This document shows, piece by piece, positions 52,501 through 62,274 of a DNA stretch of 64,000 nt. This DNA comes from CBDBCK01 sp965203345. Lineage in GTDB: Bacteria > Chloroflexota > Dehalococcoidia > Lucifugimonadales > Lucifugimonadaceae. The stretch is taken from the NCBI GenBank assembly GCA_965203345.1, contig CBDBCK010000028.1:620001-684000 (forward strand), read 5' to 3'. A program made the translations under genes and the position numbers. The notes beneath the pieces are model-generated. The model did no database searches. It was not told the DNA's origin and was given only the letters and a program-made list of their open reading frames with translations. Position 1 is the stretch's first letter, and the number at the start of each line of letters is the position of its first letter.

Positions 52501-53388
52501 ATGGAACAATTGCGTCTTATGGCGTCCCGTCATTCGGTTTTTTATACCCCTCTGCTGGGTGTTATTGCCGGAGGTTTTCTGAAAGAAGAGGGACTTGAAG
52601 CATCATACTCGCCTGCTACGCCGGAAAAGCCTGCCATTTCAGAGGTGATAAATAGGAACGCGGACGTAGCGCAGTCTGCAGTATCGGGCTCCTGGTCGTT
52701 TCTCGATAAAGGAGCGCGTCCACCTATAGCCCATTTTGCTCAGATAAATCGCTTTGATGGCTTCTTTATAGCCGGCAGAAGTCCTGATGGCGGCTTCGAG
52801 TGGGACAAACTCTCGGACGGTAACGTCTTGTATGTGCATGGTGGTCAACCAGAGGCAATGCTGCGATACGCCCTCCATAAGAAAGGTATTAACCCTGCCG
52901 ATGTTTCTGGTCCAGATTTACCTGACGACACTGAATTGATGATGCGGAAATGGCGAGAAGGGCTGGGCGACTTTTTCCATGAACAAGGTTCATACCCCCA
53001 GCAACTTGAATATGAAGGCGAGGCACATGTTCTGGCTTCGGTCGGCGAAGCGATAGGCCCGGTAGCGTTCTCCAGCTTATGCTGTAGATGGCAATGGCTT
53101 GATACCGACGCGGCCAAACGTTTTACAGCTGCATTTCGTCGGTCGCGTGAGTGGGCGAACACTGCTCCATCTAGGGACATAGCCTCCGCTATATCTGACT
53201 TTTTCCCAAACCATTCCATTGAGGCCATAATGTCAGCGGTTGATTCCTACCAAAAACTTGGCACGTGGAATGGAGACATAGCAATAGAGCTACCTCTCTA
53301 TGAAAAGGCTCTAGATGTATTTGAGTATTCCGGCTTGATTGATAAACGACATCCATTCGACAAGGTAGTTGTGCCGCCGCCGGTATAA
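52501..53388 (+). CDS. NMT1/THI5-like periplasmic-binding-fold protein without signal peptide
   Basis: 295 aa. The type-2 binding fold of the SsuA/NMT1 family is evident (LLGVIAGGFLKEEGL, ADVAQSAVSGSWSFLDKGARPPIAHFAQI, SDGNVLYVHGG, GEAIGPVAFSSLC). The N-terminus begins directly with the first beta strand, so no export signal is present, suggesting a cytoplasmic ligand binder or enzyme-like role. The residues LCCRWQW follow the hinge. Function unknown. Confidence 0.78.
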   Translation: MEQLRLMASRHSVFYTPLLGVIAGGFLKEEGLEASYSPATPEKPAISEVINRNADVAQSAVSGSWSFLDKGARPPIAHFAQINRFDGFFIAGRSPDGGFEWDKLSDGNVLYVHGGQPEAMLRYALHKKGINPADVSGPDLPDDTELMMRKWREGLGDFFHEQGSYPQQLEYEGEAHVLASVGEAIGPVAFSSLCCRWQWLDTDAAKRFTAAFRRSREWANTAPSRDIASAISDFFPNHSIEAIMSAVDSYQKLGTWNGDIAIELPLYEKALDVFEYSGLIDKRHPFDKVVVPPPV

Positions 53389-53614
53389 GATTCTCTGGTT
53401 AGGTCGGAAGACGCCTGAGAGAGCGAAGACCTGACGCGGAAACAAGGCTTATTGTACTCCTCTGGGTATCTGTAACAGATAAGAGATAATTACTCGTGAC
53501 AAGCAGATTGATGTAACTTTACGTTTTTACAAAGAGAATTTTTACTACTATTTACTATATTTTAATGTATAGCTATCTAGCTTTTGTTATGTAATTTTAT
53601 TTGTGGAGGAAAAT

Positions 53615-54730
53615 ATGAGAGTCTTACATTTCCCGCTGATGTTGCCCGCTTTATTAATCATTGCTGCACTCATTTCAGTCACCTGTGCACCAGCCGGGTC
53701 GTCACCAACTGATACACCTTCATCCCCCCAGCAACCAGACCCCACGGCGACACCTGCTCAGCAACCAGATCCTACGGCGACACCTGCTCAGCAACTAGAT
53801 CCTACGGCGACACCTGCTCAGCAACCAGACCCCACGGCGACACCTGCTCAGCAACTAGATCCTACGGCAACACCTGCTCAGCAACCGAACCCTACGGCGA
53901 CACCTGTCCAGCAGGCAGATCCTGATATCGTAGAGTTGAGTTTGGTCGGTAGTATTGGTGGTGACGCCGTTATATCTGTACAATCCTATGAAAACAGTCT
54001 TATCATTTTGTCGGGTGTTGGTAAAATTGAACGTGATTCTGGTCAGCCTCCCTTCCCGGGCAATCGTTTGCAAGTCATCAACCCTAACGACGCAAGCATT
54101 ATCACTGACTACGGGCTTATAGGAGATGTGGGTACCGAAGCTCGACAAGATATTTATGAACGTTTGGCGGTAGTTGGATCCCAGCCGTATCTTCTTCTCT
54201 TGCGCACTGAACCACAGTTTGAGCAACTGGAAATAGCCCCTGTGTCATTAGAATCGGCAGGAAACGCTGTAACCGGCCCATTCATACTCCAGTTCTTTGA
54301 AGACAGCACCCCAAATGCTGAGTTTGATTTCTCTCTGCTTTTTGACTCTTTCTATGCCACGGGTAGCGTTGAAGGGGTCATATCCAACATTGTATGGCGC
54401 AAACCGAACGGTGAAGGTAATTACCGGATGGACGTGCATTCCATCAACCCGGCCTCAGCTAACCCTCCTAGCCCCATCGCCATTGGACTGAATCAGCCCC
54501 AACAAGAGTTCCCGGTGGCTACTTACCAGCAATACATGCTGTTGGCACATAAAAGCGATTCACGTATCCAGGTTTACGACCGTAATCGTGGCGCGCAAAG
54601 CTCTATAGACTCCTTGAATGTATCGGAGAGTATCCGTGCCCTGGCGGTATTGGGTGAAGATCTGTACATCGTCAACACGGATAACGACCTGTTCCGAGTT
54701 CCAGTAACGGATGTCTTACCTGCTGGATAA
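53615..54730 (+). CDS. Secreted or lipid-anchored protein with a Pro/Thr repeat stalk
   Basis: 371 aa from the ATG at 53615 with GGAGGA 5 bases upstream. Hydrophobic signal (LMLPALLIIAALISVT then Cys, a weak lipobox), a stalk of about six ten-residue repeats QQ(P/L)DPTATPA, then a domain that may be a beta-propeller-like sensor (IVELSLVGSIGGDAV, ANPPSPIAIGL, SIRALAVLGEDLYIVNTD). Surface-exposed with a repeat-length-variable linker. Confidence 0.8.
   Translation: MRVLHFPLMLPALLIIAALISVTCAPAGSSPTDTPSSPQQPDPTATPAQQPDPTATPAQQLDPTATPAQQPDPTATPAQQLDPTATPAQQPNPTATPVQQADPDIVELSLVGSIGGDAVISVQSYENSLIILSGVGKIERDSGQPPFPGNRLQVINPNDASIITDYGLIGDVGTEARQDIYERLAVVGSQPYLLLLRTEPQFEQLEIAPVSLESAGNAVTGPFILQFFEDSTPNAEFDFSLLFDSFYATGSVEGVISNIVWRKPNGEGNYRMDVHSINPASANPPSPIAIGLNQPQQEFPVATYQQYMLLAHKSDSRIQVYDRNRGAQSSIDSLNVSESIRALAVLGEDLYIVNTDNDLFRVPVTDVLPAG
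53729..53908 (+). repeat. 30-bp coding tandem repeat
   Basis: Six 30-bp units (CAGCAACCAGAYCCYACGGC and GACACCTGCT) with small differences, then a degenerate seventh. All keep the reading frame and encode the QQPDPTATPA stalk of the surface protein at 53615. Copy number could vary between strains. Confidence 0.92.
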
Positions 54731-54852
54731 ATACGGACGCTACCCCACGCTTGAGGGTGCAATATATTTAAGACAGCCTCAGCCTAAGGTATATCTCCGG
54801 ATTTTGATCAGCTTTTACCGAGGCCTGTTTTTAGATGGTAACTGAGACTTCG

Positions 54853-56310
54853 TTACGCTTTCCGTCCCATGTATATTGTCTTTGTTTCGGTGAAGAACTC
54901 GACAGCAGCCTTACCCTGTTCACGTGAGCCGCTTGAGGAGGACTTCATGCCGCCGAACGGGACTTGAGGTTCCACTCCGGCCGTTTCGCCGTTTATCTTC
55001 ACTATGCCTGCTTCAATCTCGGACGCAAACTCCAGAGCACTGTTGACGTCGCCCGTGAAGACGCCGGCCGAAAGGCCATACCGAGTAGAGTTCGCCATGT
55101 CCAGAGCTTCGTCAAAATCTCCGGCTGGCATGATCGCCAGGACGGGACCAAATATCTCTTCACAAGCTACGAACGCGTCTGGATGAACCTTTGATATGAC
55201 CGCAGGCTTTACATACGATCCTTTATCGTAGTCCGAACCTTGGGGCCTGCCGCCTCCGGTCAGGACGGCTCCGCCTTCCTCTTGGCCGCGCTCCACGGCC
55301 GACAATATGTTGGCTTGCGAACGTTCGTCTATAACCGGCACTATTGAGTTTTCTGGATCAACGCCCGGCCCCGTTTTGAGGTCATTCACTTTGTCTACCA
55401 CCATACCAGTGAACTTTTCAAGAGTGTCTCCAACTACTATCGCCCTGGACGTAGCCGTGCACTTCTGCCCGGAATACTTCATAGCTCCCGCTACGGTTAT
55501 CTCCGCTGCCTGTTCCAGGTCCGCGTCCGGCAGTACTACCACGGGGTTTTTCCCACCCATCTCAAGCTGAAAACGTGCTCCTCTTTGAGCAGCGAACACG
55601 GCTACCTTGTTTCCTACCTTTGTAGAACCTGTGAAAGATACAGCGGCTATGCTCTTGTGAGCGAGCAGTGCCTCACCTATCTCGGAGCCTGCTCCGGTTA
55701 TCAAGTTGAATACTCCTGAAGGTAGTTCCGCCTCTTCCCACAGTTGGGCTATCAGCACGCCTATATGTGGCGTAGCCGAAGCGGGCTTCAGCACCACGGT
55801 ATTACCATACGCGAGGGCTGGAGCCATCTTCCATATAGGTATAGCTAGCGGGAAGTTCCAGGGCGTTATCATAGCTACGGCTCCCAAAGGGACGCGCATT
55901 GTATAGAGTAAGAGCGACGGGTCAGTAGAGGGCACGACTTGACCAATAGGGTTTGACGCCTCGGCACCGTAGTACTGAAGCAATGCCACCGCCCTCGCAG
56001 TCTCCCCTCTCGCTTCTAATATGGATTTTCCGCACTCTCTTGTAATAGCTTGGGCGAATTCCTCCCCTCGCCGTTCCAATATTGAGGCAGCCTTCATCAG
56101 TACGTTGCCGCGTTGAGGTCCCGATGTTTTTGCCCAGTATCGCGCCGTTTTCTCTGCCGCTTCTGCCGCGCGTTTAGCGTCGGAGGCATCAGAACCTTGA
56201 AACTCACCTATAACGTCCTCTCTGTTCGCAGGGTTAGAGCTGACCAGGGATCGGTTTGAAGAGCTACTCATCCACTCCCCACCGATGTAGTTTTTAAATC
56301 TGTGGTTCAT
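54853..56310 (-). CDS. NAD(P)-dependent aldehyde dehydrogenase
   Basis: 485 aa from the ATG at 56310, which has AAAGGAGGA directly upstream; the frame open to 56376 is not used. Conserved elements: WNFPLAIPIWKMAPALAYGN, FTGSTKVG, LEMGGKNPVVV (general base Glu), SGQKCTATSRA (catalytic Cys), FGPVL and FGGMKSSSSGSREQG. Closest in style to alpha-ketoglutarate-semialdehyde/succinate-semialdehyde dehydrogenases. Substrate unproven. Confidence 0.92.
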   Translation of the reverse strand: MNHRFKNYIGGEWMSSSSNRSLVSSNPANREDVIGEFQGSDASDAKRAAEAAEKTARYWAKTSGPQRGNVLMKAASILERRGEEFAQAITRECGKSILEARGETARAVALLQYYGAEASNPIGQVVPSTDPSLLLYTMRVPLGAVAMITPWNFPLAIPIWKMAPALAYGNTVVLKPASATPHIGVLIAQLWEEAELPSGVFNLITGAGSEIGEALLAHKSIAAVSFTGSTKVGNKVAVFAAQRGARFQLEMGGKNPVVVLPDADLEQAAEITVAGAMKYSGQKCTATSRAIVVGDTLEKFTGMVVDKVNDLKTGPGVDPENSIVPVIDERSQANILSAVERGQEEGGAVLTGGGRPQGSDYDKGSYVKPAVISKVHPDAFVACEEIFGPVLAIMPAGDFDEALDMANSTRYGLSAGVFTGDVNSALEFASEIEAGIVKINGETAGVEPQVPFGGMKSSSSGSREQGKAAVEFFTETKTIYMGRKA

Positions 56311-57188
56311 TGTTCCTCCTTTGATTTGTCGGACGACGATTCGATTAAGGCTGACGGGGAGATTTGCAGATGGCAATCAGGCTTGCACCCAGGTTCCCCT
56401 ATGTGTCAATCCTCGCGTATTGGTATATCGCTTATGTATATGATAGACCAAGAGAGTGTAAAAAACGGAGTGGTATAGCTCATAAACCTATGGTCTCATC
56501 AGATACTTGCCTGTTTGTACTGATAACTATTATCTACACCCCAATAAGCGGATTAATTTATATCAACAAAATCATTCAGTTAGTAACGGTTTACATGAGC
56601 TTCAGGTTATGTCTGGTTCATTTCGGGTTGAGTGCTGTTTTTTTCAAATATCCTTGTAGAGTTTGTACTGGATCGTACCCACTCATTCATTAGAGTAGTA
56701 ATCATCTTCCAAATGAGAAAAAAATTAGGTAAGGCTATTTGAATATAGAGGTTTAAAGATTGAAATCATAATTACCGAGAAGATATTTCATGTTTGGTGT
56801 GTTGTTCTACTGTAGTCGGTGCTTCTTGACGACCTTGTCTAGTCGCACGTTACAAGCGTACTCTTAATCGGTTTTACTATTGTCTTAATTAATAAAGGGT
56901 GAATAGAAGACATACTCCCTTGCACCAGGTATGATTAATGTTCTGAAAGTGTAGCCGAAAATTTGCGGGGCGCCATTACCGATGGACTCTTTCCAGTCGG
57001 CACTTCATTTGCAGACCTAAAACGCAATGAGAGAAGTAGTCGTAATGATAAACTGCATAAGCATAATGAGTTATCCTGTTTAATGTATCCATGCAAGCCG
57101 ACGTTCAGCCAGGCCACACAGTTGCTGATGTTACGCTCTTGGTTAAAACTGTTATCTTAGATTGAGGGTAATACCATGAACAAGTCCG
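56311..57188. other. Long noncoding stretch between ALDH and MsrA
   Basis: Nearly 0.9 kb with only short, unsupported frames. AT-rich in the middle. No tRNA, repeat array or transposase remnant is seen. It marks the border between the housekeeping part and the accessory region that begins with MsrA. Confidence 0.55.
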
Positions 57189-57818
57189 ATGTTGTTTAGT
57201 TTATTAAAGCGTCTTGCTCCCCCCCAAACCTTGCCGGGCAGGGATGAACCTGTGCGCATTTCCGACCAGCATTTTGTGCTTGGCACCGCAATGCGTCCTC
57301 CATATCCTGACGCGACTGCACAGGCGGTCTTTGCGATGGGTTGTTTTTGGGGCGCAGAACGCTGTTTCTGGACGATGGAAGGCGTATATTCCACAATGGT
57401 CGGCTATATTGCCGGCACGACCCATAACCCGACCTACTACGAGGTTTGCACCGGCAATACCGGCCATAGTGAAGCGGTGCGCGTAGTGTTCTTTCCCGAA
57501 AAGGTCTCTTATGAAAAGTTGCTAAAGGTGTTTTGGCAGTCGCACAATCCAACCCAGGGCATGCGGCAAGGTAACGACGTCGGCACACAATACCGTTCCG
57601 GGATTTATGTATTGGATGACGGTCAATTGGAACAGGCGCGGGCTTCAGAAGAAGCCTATCAAGCCACCTTAACGCAGGCAGGATACAGGGATATCACCAC
57701 CGAGATCATCAAAGCCCCAGAGTTCTATTACGCAGAAGACTACCACCAGCAATATCTTGCCAAAAACCCGGGCGGCTACTGCGGATTAGGTGGGACGAGG
57801 GTCAAATTTCCGGACTGA
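57189..57818 (+). CDS. msrA: Peptide methionine-S-sulfoxide reductase MsrA
   Basis: 209 aa. Catalytic GCFWGAE at residues 51-57, [23 protein letters not shown] substrate loop with [27 protein letters not shown] and the resolving Cys region [12 protein letters not shown]. It repairs oxidised methionine with thioredoxin. Codon choice (many GCG, GGC, CTG) differs from the ATA/GTA-rich genes to the left, so this region looks acquired. Confidence 0.93.
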   Translation: MLFSLLKRLAPPQTLPGRDEPVRISDQHFVLGTAMRPPYPDATAQAVFAMGCFWGAERCFWTMEGVYSTMVGYIAGTTHNPTYYEVCTGNTGHSEAVRVVFFPEKVSYEKLLKVFWQSHNPTQGMRQGNDVGTQYRSGIYVLDDGQLEQARASEEAYQATLTQAGYRDITTEIIKAPEFYYAEDYHQQYLAKNPGGYCGLGGTRVKFPD

Positions 57819-57962
57819 CGGGAAGTTAAGATCAGCAAATCAAGGATCAACAGGCTTGGAGACGAGTTTCAATCCAGTAACTATCATGTATCTGAGTTTG
57901 AAAATATTGTAAATCTATTTGGCTGCTGTGTCTCTTGATGGAACGAAAGATACCAGCATTGT

Positions 57963-59093
57963 ATGACACTCCATAACGGCCAGGTTGCTTCCTCTCGGCT
58001 GACTACGCGAGATACCCGAGTGCAACCTTCTATCCCCCAAACCCTACCGCTACGGTCTCTGAATTGGGAGCAACTAGCGCCTTTTCTTGGCGACGCGCAC
58101 AAGGCGGTTACGCGTTTTGACGTGCTGGTCGGTAATATCCCTGATGCCAGTTTGCTGTTGTCACCGCTGACAACCAACGAGGCGGTGCTGTCTTCGCGCA
58201 TTGAAGGCACACAGGCTACACTGCAAGATGTGTTGCGTTTTCAGGCAGAGGGAAAAGCTGAAGGTGAAAAACGCGACGACATCCAGGAAATAATAAACTA
58301 CCGGAAAGCTACAAATACTACGGTTGAGCGCATGAATGATCTTCCTCTGTCGGGACGGTTGATTAGGGAAGCCCATAAAATTTTGCTTTCTGGTACAAGG
58401 GGTAAAGAGAAAGATCCCGGCAATTTTCGCACAGGTCAGGTATTTATTGGTTCACCAGGAGTTGCAAGATATATTCCGCCGTCACCAGAGAAGATCCGGG
58501 AACTTTTTTACAACTTTGAGAAATACATACACTATGAAGAGAAAGACGTGCTGGTTCAACTTGCTATCCTTCATGCCCAGTTTGAAATCATCCATCCGTT
58601 CTGGGACGGCAACGGCAGAATAGGGCGCTTGTTGATGCCGCTGTTTCTTTACCACAAGAAAGCCATTGCTACTCCGTATTTTTACCTCAGCGAATACCTG
58701 GAGAAAAACCGCGCCCAATATTATGACAGCCTGAATCGCATCACGGAAGCCGGCGACTGGGAACAATGGATTACGTTCTTTTTACGCGCCGTTGTTGAGC
58801 AATCGCACATTAACGCCAACAAAGCCCAGGCAATCATTGATCTGAAAGAGAAAACCTTGTTGTGGATACAGGAAATAACGCACTCCCAATACGCCCCGCA
58901 GATTGCCAATTTCATATTCGCCAACCCAGTGTTCTCCAGTACCCGTTTCCGATCTGAAGCCGGTGTTCCCCGTCCCAGCGTCACCCGGTTGTTGAATCGT
59001 CTTGTGAACGGTGGAATCATCGAAAAATTCATCCCCGGTAGAGGACGGAAAGCGTCTGTATTTGTATTCCCGGAATTAATCAAATTATTATAG
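57963..59093 (+). CDS. Fic-family AMP-transferase with self-inhibitory motif
   Basis: 376 aa. Fic core HPFWDGNGRIGR at residues 211-222 (catalytic His first). N-terminal inhibitory helix SSRIEGT near residue 77 is the (S/T)xxxE(G/N) motif that blocks ATP in class II Fic proteins. The C-terminal part has a winged-helix end (VPRPSVTRLLNRLVNGGIIEKF). It adds AMP to a target protein; target unknown. Preceded by MsrA, followed by the 70-bp repeat array. Confidence 0.9.
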   Translation: MTLHNGQVASSRLTTRDTRVQPSIPQTLPLRSLNWEQLAPFLGDAHKAVTRFDVLVGNIPDASLLLSPLTTNEAVLSSRIEGTQATLQDVLRFQAEGKAEGEKRDDIQEIINYRKATNTTVERMNDLPLSGRLIREAHKILLSGTRGKEKDPGNFRTGQVFIGSPGVARYIPPSPEKIRELFYNFEKYIHYEEKDVLVQLAILHAQFEIIHPFWDGNGRIGRLLMPLFLYHKKAIATPYFYLSEYLEKNRAQYYDSLNRITEAGDWEQWITFFLRAVVEQSHINANKAQAIIDLKEKTLLWIQEITHSQYAPQIANFIFANPVFSSTRFRSEAGVPRPSVTRLLNRLVNGGIIEKFIPGRGRKASVFVFPELIKLL

Positions 59094-59660
59094 CGTCTCA
59101 CGAAACAGGAGATATGCTTCACAAACCTCGTAGTGTCTCATAGATGAGTCACAAACTACTTAGCGTCTCACGAAACGGGAGATATGCTTCACAAACCTCG
59201 TAGTGTCTCATAGATGAGTCACAAACTGTTTAATGTCTCACGAAACGGCAAATATGCTTCACAAACCCCGTAGTGTCTCATAGATGAGTCACAAACTGTT
59301 TAGTGTCTCACGAAACGGCAAATATGCTTCACAAATCTCGTAGTGTCTCATAGATGAGTCACAAACTGTTTAGCGTCTCACGAAACGGCAAATATGAGTC
59401 ACAAGTCTCGTAGTGTCTCATGGATGAGTCACAAACTGTTTAGTGTCTCACGAAACAGGAAATATGCTTCACAAACCCTGTAGTGTCTCATAGATGAGTC
59501 ACAAACTGTTTAGTGTCTCACGAAACGGCAAATATGCTTCACAAACCCTGTAGTGTCTCATAGATGAGTCACAAACTGTTTAGCGTCTCACGAAACGGCA
59601 AATATGCTTCACAAATCTCGTAGTGTCTCATAGATGAGTCACAAACTGCTTAGCGTCTCA
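59094..59660 (+). repeat. 70-bp noncoding tandem repeat array (about 8 copies)
   Basis: Units recur exactly every 70 bp (same point at 59151, 59221, 59291, 59361, 59431, 59501, 59571 and 59641). Each unit splits into a 40-bp half TAGTGTCTCACGAAACGGCA + AATATGCTTCACAAACCCTG and a 30-bp half starting TAGTGTCTCATAGATGAGTC, which share TAGTGTCTCA. GTCTCATAGATGAGTC forms a near-palindrome. Units vary by one to four bases; all frames have stops. It starts at the Fic stop codon and ends 63 bp before the methyltransferase start. Confidence 0.93.
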
Positions 59661-59722
59661 TAAAGCCTGATATATAAGATAAAGAGTGTGATTGACACAC
59701 TCCTATAGCAAGGGAAAATACC

Positions 59723-61687
59723 GTGAACCTCACCGATAACGAAAAGCGCGACGTCGTCCGCCTGATTGAAGAAGGCAAGCCGCTACCCGACAAATACCGC
59801 TTCCTGCTGTTTGATGACAAGCGGGAAGTAGAACTGGTATGGAACGGCAAGAGCGACGAAGTGTGCAACGTGGTACTGCCGTTTCAGGTGATTGAGCAGG
59901 TGGACGAGCCGCGTGCGGAGAAGCCAGAGAATGCAGAATGGCAAACCGACATGTTCGCTACCGACGAGCGCGGGCGGCAACTCAAGGGCTGGAGCAACAA
60001 GCTAATCTGGGGCGACAACAAACTGATTTTGTCATCACTGAATAACGGGCCATTGCGCGAGGAGGTTGAAGCACAGGGTGGGTTGAAACTGATTTACATT
60101 GATCCGCCGTTTGACGTGGGTGCGGATTTTTCCATGGATATTGAAATCGGCGGCGATACATTTATCAAGAAACCGAACGTGCTCGAGGAACTGGCTTACC
60201 GTGACACCTGGGGCAAAGGCGCGGATTCGTTTATTGCGATGATTTACGAGCGATTGGTGTTGATGCGGGATTTGCTGGCAGAGGATGGGAGTATTTATGT
60301 GCATTGTGATTGGCGGGTAAACAGTTATATTCGGCTGGCTTTGGATGAGGTTTTTGGTACTAATCAATATATAAACGAAATTATCTGGAGCTACGCTACA
60401 GGCGGTGCAAGCAAAGAATTCTACGGGCGCAAACACGATACGATTCATTATGTAAGAAAAGGAGATATATATCAGTATTTCCCGAATGAGATTCGTCAAC
60501 AAAGAACGGAAAAATCATTAAAGCGTGCTCAAAATCCCCAAGGCGCAAGAATTTCAACATCTAATGTAACAAAACTTCCAACGGATATGTGGTCTGACAT
60601 TAATGCATTAAACCCAATGGAAAGTGAACGAATAGGTTACCCTACCCAAAAACCCGAAGCCCTTCTTGAGCGCATCATCAAAGCCTCCTCCAACGAAGGC
60701 GACCTCATCGCTGACTTCTTCTGCGGTTCTGGCACCACTGCCGCCGTAGCGGAAAAACTGGGCCGCAAATGGATCGCCTCCGACCTCGGCAAGTTCGCCA
60801 TCCACACCACCCGCAAGCGCATGATCGGCGTACAGCGTGAACTTAAGGCCGAAAGCAAAAATTATCGTGCCTTTGAAATTCTCAACCTCGGCAAATACGA
60901 ACGCCAGCACTATATCGGCGTCAATCCTGTCCTGCGCCCTGATCAACAGCAACAGCAGATTGAAGCCAAATCAAAGGAATATCAGGCTCTGATTCTCAAA
61001 GCCTACGCCGCGCAACCAGCGGAACAGTCCGGCGTGTTCCACGGCAGCAAGGCCGGGCGCATGGTCGCCATTGGTCCCATCAACCTGCCGGTAACGCGCC
61101 TGTTTGTGAAGGAAGTCATTCAGGAGTGCCTCAGAAAACACATCACCCGCGCCGACATCCTCGCCTTTGAGTTTGAAATGGGATTTGTCCCGCAAATCAT
61201 GGACGAAGCAAAAAGCAAGGGCGTCAACCTGGCAATGAAATACATTCCCGCTGAAGTGTTTGACAAGCGGGCGGTAGAAAGAAATCAGGTAGTGTTTCAC
61301 GATGTATCATACATTGAAGTCAAGCCACACGTCCATTACCCCTCTGATAAGGAGGCAGGTGAGAGTAAACCAAGCAAGCATAATTCCCCCCTGATAAGGG
61401 GGGCGAAGGGGGGTTCTCTCCCCGCTAAAAGAGATTTCCTCCCCTACGACTCTACCCTGACCACCAAAGCCCGGGAGAACAGAAAAAGCCCGACACCGGC
61501 GGAAAACAAACTCTGGTTTGATGTGCTACAGGGCAAGCGATTCTCCGGTCTGAAATTCACCCGCCAAAAACCATTAGATAACTATATCGTGGATTTCTAT
61601 TGTGCGGAGTTAATGCTGGCGATTGAGGTTGATGGTGATACACACGCTGCACAGCCGCAATACGACCAGTTGAGGACGCAAAGCTAA
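59723..61687 (+). CDS. Site-specific DNA methyltransferase (beta class) interrupted by a DUF559 nuclease domain, 5' part
   Basis: 654 aa from a GTG start (AGGG site upstream). Motif [10 protein letters not shown] near residue 130 precedes motif [24 protein letters not shown] near 333, the beta-class type III-like order. After [11 protein letters not shown] (about residue 538) the sequence changes to a low-complexity PLIRGAKGG stretch and a DUF559/VSR-like endonuclease ([40 protein letters not shown]). The frame then ends because of a single missing A near 61680; the methyltransferase resumes in the next frame. A complete catalytic core is encoded, but without its natural C-terminus. Confidence 0.87.
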   Translation: MNLTDNEKRDVVRLIEEGKPLPDKYRFLLFDDKREVELVWNGKSDEVCNVVLPFQVIEQVDEPRAEKPENAEWQTDMFATDERGRQLKGWSNKLIWGDNKLILSSLNNGPLREEVEAQGGLKLIYIDPPFDVGADFSMDIEIGGDTFIKKPNVLEELAYRDTWGKGADSFIAMIYERLVLMRDLLAEDGSIYVHCDWRVNSYIRLALDEVFGTNQYINEIIWSYATGGASKEFYGRKHDTIHYVRKGDIYQYFPNEIRQQRTEKSLKRAQNPQGARISTSNVTKLPTDMWSDINALNPMESERIGYPTQKPEALLERIIKASSNEGDLIADFFCGSGTTAAVAEKLGRKWIASDLGKFAIHTTRKRMIGVQRELKAESKNYRAFEILNLGKYERQHYIGVNPVLRPDQQQQQIEAKSKEYQALILKAYAAQPAEQSGVFHGSKAGRMVAIGPINLPVTRLFVKEVIQECLRKHITRADILAFEFEMGFVPQIMDEAKSKGVNLAMKYIPAEVFDKRAVERNQVVFHDVSYIEVKPHVHYPSDKEAGESKPSKHNSPLIRGAKGGSLPAKRDFLPYDSTLTTKARENRKSPTPAENKLWFDVLQGKRFSGLKFTRQKPLDNYIVDFYCAELMLAIEVDGDTHAAQPQYDQLRTQS

Positions 61688-61816
61688 ACAGGTTGGGCGT
61701 TGAAGTTATTCGTTACACCAATTCGGATATCCTGAATAATATTGAGGGTGTTCATGACGATCTGCTGAACCGGATTGAAAACAGGCAACCCCCTAAATCC
61801 CCCTTGTCAGGGGGAC
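61384..61816 (+). mobile_element. DUF559 endonuclease unit flanked by 30-bp inverted repeats, inserted in the methyltransferase gene
   Basis: Left repeat TTCCCCCCTGATAAGGGGGG CGAAGGGGGG at 61384-61413 and right repeat 61787-61816, whose complement reads GTCCCCCTGACAAGGGGGAT then TTAGGGGGTT: about 80 percent matched inverted repeats, each with its own hairpin. A weaker extra copy of the left repeat lies at 61339-61367. Between them is a PD-(D/E)xK DUF559 nuclease open in the methyltransferase frame apart from the one-base deletion near 61680. The unit separates [11 protein letters not shown] from VAVELTDFSVYYSQD, which should be contiguous in a normal protein. Reads as an intein-like or homing-type nested element. 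Confidence 0.8.
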
Positions 61817-62274
61817 TTGTTTCGGTGGCGGTGGAGTTAACCGACTTCTCGGTGTACTACTCCCAGGACACCATCGCCAACGCCGAAACATCACTCAAAA
61901 ACGGCAAGAGTAAAATCGTTGTAGAGTCCGGCGAGATCGTGCGCGTGAGCAAAGATAAAACTGGTAAACCTACCCGCGAACAGCTAACCAAACACTGGAC
62001 AGACTGGATAGACTACTGGGCTGTGGACTTTGACTTTGAAAGCAAACACGAAATCATCCGCGTCCGCAACGAGGACACCGGCGAGATAGAAGAACAATCG
62101 AGCGGCGACTACATCTTTGAGAATGAATGGCAAAGTTTCCGCACCAGGAAAGACCGCAATCTGGAACTGACCAGCGTAGCCCGAGAATGCCCGCCGGGAC
62201 AGCGTAAGATTGCCGTCAAGGTGGTGGATATATTCGGCAATGACACGATGAAGATTGTGGAGGTGGATGTGTGA
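61688..62274 (+). pseudogene. Methyltransferase and DUF559 remainder, 3' part (shifted frame)
   Basis: The frame continues the DUF559 tail (LGVEVIRYTNSDILNNIEG) then PPKSPLSGG from the right inverted repeat, and from 61828 the methyltransferase C-terminus VAVELTDFSVYYSQDTIANAE to VVDIFGNDTMKIVEVDV. An ATG at 61693 could start it alone but no ribosome site is visible. With one A restored near 61680, the whole 59723-62274 region is a single frame of 851 codons including stop. Confidence 0.75.

Noticed and set aside
52501..53388. THI5-type HMP synthase
   Set aside because: The CCCFC iron motif and active-site His context of THI5 are not present.
59094..59660. CRISPR array
   Set aside because: The whole 70-bp unit repeats, including what would be spacers, and no cas genes are present.
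61675..61685. Phase-variable homopolymer in the methyltransferase
   Set aside because: The A run is only three to four bases long, too short for frequent slippage.
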